A stretch of DNA of 5,004 nt from Acidobacteriota bacterium (GTDB lineage: Bacteria; Acidobacteriota; Terriglobia; UBA7540), in NCBI GenBank assembly GCA_021784615.1, contig JAJYHU010000122.1:1-5004 (forward strand), read 5' to 3'. The position numbers and the translations under genes were made by a program. Below, in pieces: positions 1 through 4,751 of this stretch (positions within the stretch are counted from its first letter, which is position 1; each line of letters opens with the position of its first letter). The notes under the pieces were generated by a model. It searched no databases. It saw only the letters and a list, made by a program, of their open reading frames with translations, and was not told where the DNA came from.

Positions 1-2
1 CG

Positions 3-209
3 CACGCTGAAATTCGCGCCTCGAAATTAGACCCAGACCGTTACACCCTCCCGCGCCCGCACCTGACAGCCCTCCTGAGCGCCTTTGCCCAGCCTTCTCC
101 AACCAAAACTTCCGAAACGGCTGGCGCTGCCGGCAGCCTGTTTTCGATTCGCCGGCGGTGTGCTAGAATCCGTTGCGCGCGGCACAGAACCGGCGCCGAC
201 ACCAGCTAA
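3..209 (+). CDS. Possible 3' end of a gene cut by the left edge (doubtful)
   Basis: Frame 3 is open from the window edge to a TAA at 207-209, about 68 codons, with no ATG, GTG or TTG start inside it. The first 25 or so residues (containing LDPDRYTLPRPHLTALL) look plausibly protein-like. The last 25 are rich in Arg and Cys and look like translated non-coding DNA. A candidate promoter for the next gene lies inside the frame, which argues against the full length being coding. An open frame of this length is not rare in GC-rich DNA. I recognise no family; it may simply be upstream non-coding sequence. Confidence 0.2.
   Translation, partial: HAEIRASKLDPDRYTLPRPHLTALLSAFAQPSPTKTSETAGAAGSLFSIRRRCARIRCARHRTGADTS
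141..169 (+). promoter_or_regulatory. Candidate sigma70-type promoter with extended -10
   Basis: TGCTAGAAT at 161-169 reads as an extended -10 (TG, one base, then TAGAAT, one mismatch to TATAAT). A weak -35-like TTTTCG lies at 141-146 with a 17-nt spacer. Transcription would start near 176 and leave a leader of about 65 nt before the ATG at 243. The -35 match is poor, so the call rests on the -10 and on its position in front of the gene. Confidence 0.35.
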
Positions 210-230
210 TCTTTGATGTGGCGGGCGGAC

Positions 231-237
231 AGGACGG
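231..237 (+). promoter_or_regulatory. Ribosome binding site that decides the start at 243
   Basis: AGGACGG lies 5 nt before the ATG at 243. The other in-frame starts, TTG at 213 and ATG at 216, have no purine-rich site ahead of them. They would also put a charged stretch (WRADRTET) before the signal peptide. Confidence 0.6.
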
Positions 238-242
238 AAACC

Positions 243-1601
243 ATGCGGTCTAAAATTTCTTTCAGTGTGTTGGTCAGCGTTACGGCTATTCTTTTTGCAT
301 CTTTCATCAAGCCGCCAAGGTTGCGGGGCCAGTCCTCGCCGGAAAGCCGCGTCGAGATCTCGATTCAAGCGAACCGGACGGAAATCGGCGAGGGCCAGAA
401 CGTGGTTGTTTCCGCGATGGCGCTCCGGCGGGGGGATCGCAAGCCGGCGGCGGGCATTGATCTGTTCGCCAAGGTGAACGGCAAAGAGTGGGGAGCGAAA
501 TACCGGACGCTCAAATCCGGAGTGGCTCACCTGCTGCTGCCGTTGCCGGAGGTGGGTAACAACTCCATCGTTGTGACCGACGGAACCGATGCGTCCGCTC
601 CCGTCACTGTTCACGTCCACGCGCGGCATTTCAACATTATTACCGACCCGAACCATCTGCTCATCATGGAGTACGAGATCTGGTTCGGGCCCGGCTACGC
701 GCAGTGGGGCAAAGAGGAAGCAGTTCCGCTTTTGGGCCTTTACAGTTCGCTTGACCCGCGGGTGTTGCGGCAACAGAATTTGTGGTTTGACGAGATCGGC
801 ATCAATGCCGTGGAGCTCGATTGGACCAACAACCTGACCGCGCCCTTCCCGGACGCGCCTGCTCGCGAATGCATCCAGGCGACCAACGCGCTGCTCCGCA
901 CCTACGCCCAGATGGCCCAGCATCCCAAGTTTGTTTTCATGTTGGGGCCTGAGCATAATCACTGGTCCAGCCGCAAGGATCGGTACACGGGTCCGTGGTA
1001 CAATGCTCAGCTCAATTACCTTTACCAGCATTACATCCACAACAAAAAATATCGCGACTGGTATTTGACCTATGAAGGGAAACCTTTGCTTCTTCTCTAT
1101 CTGACAGGGCCCACCAGCTCCGAACCGCCGGCCATAAAGGACAACCGCTTCACCATCCGCTATGTCACCGCCTGGCTTCAGACCACACACGGCGAAAGAT
1201 ACGGCGCGTGGTCCTGGTACGACCAGCAAGCAACGCCCACTCTTCACAACGGCAAAGTGGAGGCTCTCACGGTTACCAATGGATATCCTGCCATTCACCC
1301 GCCCGCGAAAGGGCTCAACAACTGGCTGGCCGCCGACGCCGGAGGCAAGAATTATGGGGAAACGTATCGCACCCAATGGCAGGTTGCTATGAAAGCCCAG
1401 CCGAAATTCCTCTTCATCAACCAGTGGAACGAGTTTGAGCCGCCCGACCAGTACAACGTCAACTTGAGCAACGATATGGAACCCACCCTGATGACCGAGC
1501 GCGGCGACCCGCGTCCGAGCGGCTGGGGCTTCTACTATATGGACCTCACCCGCGATATGATCCGCGCCTATCATCGCGCCATCGCCGGGAAGCAGCCCTA
1601 G
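243..1601 (+). CDS. Secreted protein with Ig-like N-terminus and GH99/GH71-like presumed TIM-barrel
   Basis: The protein has 452 residues from the ATG at 243, chosen because AGGACGG lies 5 nt upstream and the hydrophobic signal segment follows at once. Residues 1 to about 22 (MRSKISF then VLVSVTAILFASF) look like a signal peptide or membrane anchor. Residues 36-130 alternate in a beta-sandwich pattern (RVEISIQANRTEIGEGQ, then NNSIVVTDG and VTVHVHA), like an Ig or bacterial surface domain. From about 140 onward the character changes to that of an alpha/beta hydrolase barrel: EYEIWFGPGY (143-152), FDEIGINAVELDW (182-194), FMLGPEHNHW (232-241), YEGKPLLLLY (277-286) and FINQWNEFEPPDQY (391-404). 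The EGKP-LLLLY step and the WNE near the C-terminus recall GH99, GH71 and WbsX-like proteins, where acidic residues late in the barrel act in catalysis; E397 and E399 are candidates here. This assignment is by motif resemblance only, and the substrate is unknown. The gene converges on the sulfatase, with 198 nt between stops. Confidence 0.85.
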   Translation: MRSKISFSVLVSVTAILFASFIKPPRLRGQSSPESRVEISIQANRTEIGEGQNVVVSAMALRRGDRKPAAGIDLFAKVNGKEWGAKYRTLKSGVAHLLLPLPEVGNNSIVVTDGTDASAPVTVHVHARHFNIITDPNHLLIMEYEIWFGPGYAQWGKEEAVPLLGLYSSLDPRVLRQQNLWFDEIGINAVELDWTNNLTAPFPDAPARECIQATNALLRTYAQMAQHPKFVFMLGPEHNHWSSRKDRYTGPWYNAQLNYLYQHYIHNKKYRDWYLTYEGKPLLLLYLTGPTSSEPPAIKDNRFTIRYVTAWLQTTHGERYGAWSWYDQQATPTLHNGKVEALTVTNGYPAIHPPAKGLNNWLAADAGGKNYGETYRTQWQVAMKAQPKFLFINQWNEFEPPDQYNVNLSNDMEPTLMTERGDPRPSGWGFYYMDLTRDMIRAYHRAIAGKQP

Positions 1602-1799
1602 CGTAGTTTCCTGTAATGGAGTGGACGATGTAGCGCCGCCGTCCAGGCGGCATTTGCAGGCAGGATGCCGGCGTTACGGACGTGCCGATTGTCCGGTTAT
1701 TTCGCGGACGATACACCTAGCTCCCGCCGGGTGAGGGGTTTCTGTAGCGCGTCTTCAGATCCGCGGCCTTTGCTGATCCATTGCTCGCGGACTGTCCTT
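1602..1799. other. Convergent intergenic region without a recognisable terminator
   Basis: These 198 bases lie between the stop codons of the hydrolase-like gene and the sulfatase. Apart from the element at 1630-1677, a second GTAGCG occurs at 1744-1749, followed by a weak CGCG (1748-1751) / CGCG (1762-1765) stem with a 10-nt loop. No hairpin followed by a run of T is seen on either strand. No plausible coding frame with a ribosome binding site was found. Confidence 0.6.
1630..1677 (+). repeat. 48-nt palindromic element folding as two hairpins on a common stem
   Basis: GTAGC (1630-1634) can pair with GTTAC (1673-1677) through four Watson-Crick pairs and one G-T pair. Inside sit two hairpins joined by a 4-nt linker (ATTT, 1652-1655). 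The first, at 1635-1651, is GCCGCC-GTCCA-GGCGGC with a perfect 6-bp stem. The second, at 1656-1672, is GCAGGCA-GGA-TGCCGGC with one mismatch in seven pairs. All 48 bases fit this plan. It lies between the ends of two convergent genes, has no T-tract, and has a degenerate relative at 4697-4739. It resembles REP-like dispersed intergenic repeats; whether it also helps end transcription is not shown. Confidence 0.65.
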
Positions 1800-3314
1800 T
1801 CAGTTGTCCGGCACGGGAAACTGGTCACCGGTATCGCTGATCCACTGTTTCAGCCGCGCAATCAGCTTCTGGCGTTCGGTGCGATATTGGTTATAGTGCG
1901 CCAGGTTGGCCAGTTCGTAAGGATCATCGTTCAGGTTGAACATCAGCCAGGAAGTGTTCGGCAGGCAGGCATATTTCCAGCCGTCCCGGGTGACGATGCC
2001 GCGCCAGGGCAGATCGATGCAGTCTCCATAGATTCGCGAGCTGACCTTTGTGACTCTTTCGACCAGTGTGTTGACAGGCTCGATGGGACCAAAGTAGCCT
2101 GGCGGAACAACCTGTTCCAGATAGGCGGAGTCCGGCTCGCTTACCTGGGGGCGGCTCGCCAGGCGGTAGTGCGAATAGTCCGTGCCCTCCATCCATGAGG
2201 GCTTCGGGATGCCGCACAGCCCGAGCGTGGTGGGAGCAATGTCCACGCTGCTGAAGGGAATCGCGGGGCGCCCGCTGCGGTTGCCGTCATAATAGGGAAC
2301 GCCGCCGCTTATGATCATCGGAATGCGGATGGATTCCTCCATCGGCGTAGTCTTCTCGAAATGCCCGTGCGAGCCCATCATGTCGCCGTGGTCGGCAAAG
2401 TGGAAGATGTAGGTGTTGAACTCAAAGCCGGTCTCGTGCAAGGTCTTCCGGAGGCGCCCCAGGTTCCAGTCCAGATTTTCAATCTGGGCGTAATAGCCGG
2501 CAAGCTCCCGCCGCGTCTGCTTTTCAATCGGCCCGATGGGCGGAACGTTTTCCCGCAGCTTGAGCTGCCCGCCGTTGTAGTGGCTCATGAATTCCGCCGG
2601 CGCCACGTGAGGATTGTGCGGCGGCTCGACGGAACACACGGCAAAGAAGGGCTTCGCCTTGCCGGCTTTCGCCTCTTCGCCGCGCTCCTTCAGGTATTTG
2701 ATCAGCAGATTGGTCAACTCATCGGTTTCGTATCCCGGCAGCCGGTAGAGGAACGCATCCTTCCCGGAGCCGCCGTGCACCCAGCAATCCCACTGGCTGT
2801 TGTTGTTCTCGTAGCCGATCCATTCGTCGAATCCGCCGCGCCGGTCGGGAGGAACAATGTGCATGGCGGGGCGGCCGTTCTGTTCTTTGAATCCATCCAC
2901 GTGCCACTTTCCAAAGTAGGCGGTCTGATAACCCGCCTCGTGGAATGGCTGGGCGATCGTCGGCTGGCCCGTCGGCAAGCGGTACTGATGTCCGGGAACC
3001 GCGTGGTGCGGGTAACGGCCGGTCAGCATGGAGCCCCGGAAGGGCGAGCAGAGCGGAAAGCAGGAAACCGCGTGATCAAAGTTCACTCCCGTGCGCGAGA
3101 GGATGTCAATGTTCGGCGTGTGAACGTTCGGGTCGCCGTTGCAGCTGATTGCGAAGGAACGGAACTGGTCGCCGAGGAACCAGATCACGTTCGGCTGTGT
3201 GCTGTTTGCTGCATCCGGTTCGCCGGGCATGTCCGCGCCTTCGCCCGCCCCCCGCGCCAGCGCCGCAGCCCCTACCGCTCCGAGAGAATTCTGAATAAAG
3301 CTTCTGCGATCCAT
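1800..3314 (-). CDS. Tat-exported S1-family sulfatase (arylsulfatase A-like)
   Basis: This protein hydrolyses sulfate esters, probably on a glycan, outside the cytoplasm. It has 504 residues from the ATG at 3314, which has AAGGAGGA just ahead of it; an upstream in-frame start at 3350 has no comparable site and would bury the signal. The N-terminus MDRRSFIQNSLGAVGAAALA is a twin-arginine signal (R3, R4). Family hallmarks are in order: the first metal ligand in FLGDQ (D49), CSPFR at 89-93 continuing to LTGR at 97-100, GKWH at 135-138 (K136), EPPHNPH at 230-236 (H233), FADHG at 306-310 (D308, H309) and HFEK at 318-321 (K321). C89 fits the CxPxR motif that maturing enzymes convert to formylglycine. 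The length is normal for the family and no catalytic residue appears missing. The C-terminal part (RDGWKYACLPN, then LFNLNDDPYE-like FNLNDDPYELANLA) is the usual small C-terminal subdomain. The substrate cannot be read from sequence. No maturase gene is visible nearby. Confidence 0.97.
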   Translation of the reverse strand: MDRRSFIQNSLGAVGAAALARGAGEGADMPGEPDAANSTQPNVIWFLGDQFRSFAISCNGDPNVHTPNIDILSRTGVNFDHAVSCFPLCSPFRGSMLTGRYPHHAVPGHQYRLPTGQPTIAQPFHEAGYQTAYFGKWHVDGFKEQNGRPAMHIVPPDRRGGFDEWIGYENNNSQWDCWVHGGSGKDAFLYRLPGYETDELTNLLIKYLKERGEEAKAGKAKPFFAVCSVEPPHNPHVAPAEFMSHYNGGQLKLRENVPPIGPIEKQTRRELAGYYAQIENLDWNLGRLRKTLHETGFEFNTYIFHFADHGDMMGSHGHFEKTTPMEESIRIPMIISGGVPYYDGNRSGRPAIPFSSVDIAPTTLGLCGIPKPSWMEGTDYSHYRLASRPQVSEPDSAYLEQVVPPGYFGPIEPVNTLVERVTKVSSRIYGDCIDLPWRGIVTRDGWKYACLPNTSWLMFNLNDDPYELANLAHYNQYRTERQKLIARLKQWISDTGDQFPVPDN

Positions 3315-3318
3315 AAGG

Positions 3319-3326
3319 TCCTCCTT
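3319..3326 (-). promoter_or_regulatory. Strong ribosome binding site of the sulfatase
   Basis: On the minus strand AAGGAGGA occupies 3326-3319, with 4 nt (CCTT) before the ATG at 3314. It is a near-perfect anti-16S match and fixes the start, so that the Tat motif falls at residues 3-4. Confidence 0.9.
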
Positions 3327-3402
3327 GAAAAGATAATTGCTGATTCTCACTGCGCGGACTTATGCGCGCAACGGGTAGCGAAGAGGTACGCGTTTTTTGA
3401 GT

Positions 3403-3443
3403 TCCTCTGCGGCTTTTTGTCCCGCGTTAAACACCGCAGAGGA
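3403..3443. repeat. Perfect 10-bp inverted repeat with 21-nt loop
   Basis: TCCTCTGCGG (3403-3412) and CCGCAGAGGA (3434-3443) are exact reverse complements separated by 21 nt, and a G-T pair could extend the stem. It sits between the unknown beta-rich gene and the sulfatase. On the minus strand the stem is followed by AACTCAAAAAACGC, not a T-run, so it does not look like an intrinsic terminator for the upstream gene. The ACCGCAGAGG wording resembles a repeat seen dispersed in several GC-rich soil bacteria, from memory and unchecked. Confidence 0.6.
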
Positions 3444-3509
3444 GGCCAACCGCGCCCTTCATGGGTCCGCCAGATGTCGGCACGTAGAACTCAACTTGCC
3501 GGCCTCGCT

Positions 3510-4559
3510 TCACCGAGCCTTTACCTCAGCAGTTGCTGGCGCAACGTTATGCACGAACTTCAAGACAGCAGCCGGCTGTCTGGAGATCAGCGCCGGTCCC
3601 TGCTGCGGAGTGCTCACCAAAACCGAGAATTCGATCGAATAAACCTCGCCCGGATAAGAGGTGAGGCCCTGTGCCGCTACATTGGTTTTGCCCAGCGGCA
3701 GACGGTCGGAAACGCCAGCCTTGGGGAAAGTGCCGTAGCCTTCAGACAGTCCCAAACCTGTGGTGTAAAAGATCCCAAGGTTATCGGCGGTATCAATGTT
3801 AGCGATCCACCCTTTTGATTTCATGCTCTTTTGCGGCCATGTGGGCGATCCGGTTACCAGTTTCACCGGCCACTTGGGATTCTTCTCCTTTCGGAGAGCA
3901 GAGCCGGACGGCCCATACGGCGAGACCAGCGGATACATAAATGCATCGGTACGGTCCGAATAGAGCGTGGGCACTTCGGTGTTCATGATATAGGTTTTGG
4001 GCTCGTGATTATGAAAAGTGTAATGAAAACGGGCGACGCCCTTCGAGCTGATTCGGACATCCTCCACATAAACCCATCGGGTCGGATTGCCGGTGTCATA
4101 ATCCCAGGGCTTGATGACCGCATGGAAATGATTTCGGCTGGCCTTCCATCGGACGACTGGGCTGCCCTTTTCAGGGAAAATGACCCCTTTCGGATGCTGG
4201 TAAAAACCCTGATACCCCTCCGCTCCAGCCTGCGTAGGGTTGATCATCAACGCCCGACGACCGTTTATTTTCAACATCAGGAATTGATCCACCTGCAGTT
4301 CACGGCCTACATCGTTGGTATCTACAATGTTCAGGCCATGGGCCACATTTTTGTTGGCCACTCCAACCACCACCGCGCCCCAGGCCACGTTGAAGGTGAC
4401 GGAGAGACCGCCATTTGAAATGGTGACGTTCTTATCGGTGGGCGGCGGCGGGAATTGTTTGTTGTAAGCTTCCGCCTTTACCCCGAATCCAATAAAAAGC
4501 ACAACCACAAGATAGGACCATATCCTGAGTGGTTGTCTACGATAATGACAAATTGACAT
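3510..4559 (-). CDS. Secreted beta-rich protein of unknown function
   Basis: The protein has 349 residues from the ATG at 4559, preceded by AAAGGTGA with a 10-nt spacer; a TTG at 4586 is in frame but would overlap that site. Residues 8-31 form a classical signal peptide: basic RRQPLR, hydrophobic SYLVVVLFIGFGV, then an AEA cleavage box at 29-31, so mature protein should begin at Y32. The rest has short alternating hydrophobic strands and many aromatic residues. Notable stretches are ISNGGLSVTFNVAWGAVVVGV (47-67, described here as a beta hairpin-like run), DTNDVGRELQVDQF (80-93), ARFHYTFHNHEP (176-187) and YTTGLGLSEGYGTFP (265-279). The N-terminal SV-F--AWGA then DVGRELQ pattern recalls the beta-supersandwich of galactose-mutarotase-like and lyase-associated domains, where a WGG and a G-R pair recur, but this is a weak resemblance. 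Context between a sulfatase and a hydrolase-like gene suggests a glycan-binding or glycan-acting role. It is less GC-rich in places than the sulfatase gene. Confidence 0.88.
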   Translation of the reverse strand: MSICHYRRQPLRIWSYLVVVLFIGFGVKAEAYNKQFPPPPTDKNVTISNGGLSVTFNVAWGAVVVGVANKNVAHGLNIVDTNDVGRELQVDQFLMLKINGRRALMINPTQAGAEGYQGFYQHPKGVIFPEKGSPVVRWKASRNHFHAVIKPWDYDTGNPTRWVYVEDVRISSKGVARFHYTFHNHEPKTYIMNTEVPTLYSDRTDAFMYPLVSPYGPSGSALRKEKNPKWPVKLVTGSPTWPQKSMKSKGWIANIDTADNLGIFYTTGLGLSEGYGTFPKAGVSDRLPLGKTNVAAQGLTSYPGEVYSIEFSVLVSTPQQGPALISRQPAAVLKFVHNVAPATAEVKAR

Positions 4560-4569
4560 GTTTTTTCCC

Positions 4570-4577
4570 TCACCTTT
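4570..4577 (-). promoter_or_regulatory. Ribosome binding site deciding the start at 4559
   Basis: AAAGGTGA (4577-4570 on the minus strand) pairs with the 3' part of the anti-Shine-Dalgarno region and lies 10 nt before the ATG. It supports 4559 over the upstream in-frame TTG at 4586. Confidence 0.6.
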
Positions 4578-4652
4578 CCTCTGCAAGACTTTCCGGGCGG
4601 CAGCTAACGCGGATTTTCAGCCCGCGCCTCTTGATTTTGCTCGCGCCCTTAA

Positions 4653-4658
4653 ATCATA
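4653..4658 (-). promoter_or_regulatory. Weak -10-like hexamer ahead of the beta-rich gene
   Basis: TATGAT on the minus strand (4658-4653) is one mismatch from TATAAT and lies about 95 nt before the ATG at 4559. No good -35 occurs at 16-18 nt spacing (the sequence there is AGATCT-like). It is kept only because this gene follows a gap of 192 nt and could have its own promoter. Confidence 0.2.
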
Positions 4659-4674
4659 CGCCAACGCAATAAAG

Positions 4675-4702
4675 CAGATCTCTCGTTTCATTCGGGATGA
4701 CG
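4675..4702 (-). repeat. Dispersed-repeat-like stretch abutting the second cloverleaf copy
   Basis: On the minus strand this reads CGTCATCCCGAATG then AAACGAGAGATCTG. It resembles a repeat of the form GTCATCCTGAGCGAAGCG then AAGGATCTG that I recall as frequent between genes in Acidobacteria; this is memory, not a search. It overlaps the 3' end of the element at 4697-4739 by six bases, so the two may be parts of one composite repeat. Confidence 0.35.
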
Positions 4703-4739
4703 CCGCAACGGGCATGTGGCGGGATAAACCCTCCGCTAC
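4697..4739 (-). repeat. Degenerate second copy of the two-hairpin cloverleaf element
   Basis: Read on the minus strand, GTAGC (4739-4735) is followed by a 17-nt hairpin GGAGGG-TTTAT-CCCGCC (4734-4718, one mismatch), a 4-nt linker ACAT, a short hairpin GCC-CGTTGC-GGC (4713-4702) and GTCAT (4701-4697). The opening GTAGC, the 6/5/6 geometry of hairpin 1 and the 4-nt linker match the element at 1630-1677, although the stem bases differ. The closing arm pairs poorly (one mismatch, two G-T pairs), so this copy is called degenerate. It lies just downstream of the partial hydrolase-like gene. Confidence 0.5.
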
Positions 4740-4751
4740 TTTTTCAAGCCG

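Larger units (their letters stand above)
3315..3509. other. Intergenic region ahead of the sulfatase
   Basis: These 195 bases separate two co-directional minus-strand genes. They hold the inverted repeat at 3403-3443, a GTAGCG at 3375-3380 on the plus strand, and the sulfatase ribosome binding site. No convincing -10/-35 pair was found for the sulfatase. The length of the gap leaves open whether the sulfatase has its own promoter or depends on read-through. Confidence 0.5.
4560..4751. other. Repeat-rich intergenic region
   Basis: These 192 bases lie between the stop of the partial right-edge gene and the start of the beta-rich gene. They contain the degenerate cloverleaf and adjoining repeat, the weak -10, the ribosome binding site, and a 5-bp CGCGG (4608-4612) / CCGCG (4622-4626) stem with a 9-nt loop in the putative leader. 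No T-run terminator for the right-edge gene is evident, and no coding frame is supported. Confidence 0.5.

Noticed and set aside
27..1574. A 515-codon open frame on the minus strand opposite the hydrolase-like gene
   Set aside because: It covers almost exactly the plus-strand gene, has low-complexity Arg/Val/Gly-rich content, and shows no signal peptide or recognisable domain. The plus-strand frame has a ribosome binding site, signal peptide and hydrolase-like motifs.
1635..1677. Intrinsic terminator for the hydrolase-like gene
   Set aside because: The hairpins are GC-rich but no T-run follows on either strand, so an intrinsic terminator is not supported.
1665..2198. A 177-codon plus-strand frame starting in the convergent gap
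   Set aside because: Most of it is antisense to the C-terminal part of the sulfatase, there is no good ribosome binding site, and no domain is recognisable.
3315..3350. A 12-residue N-terminal extension of the sulfatase
   Set aside because: The start at 3350 lacks a ribosome binding site, while AAGGAGGA precedes 3314 and places the twin arginines correctly.
2361..3818. A 485-codon open frame on the plus strand
   Set aside because: It runs across the sulfatase, the gap and the beta-rich gene on the opposite strand. The sulfatase frame carries all catalytic motifs, so this is a GC-rich shadow frame.
3831..4418. A 195-codon plus-strand frame inside the beta-rich gene
   Set aside because: It has no ribosome binding site or recognisable domain and is fully contained in the opposite gene, which has a clean signal peptide and start.
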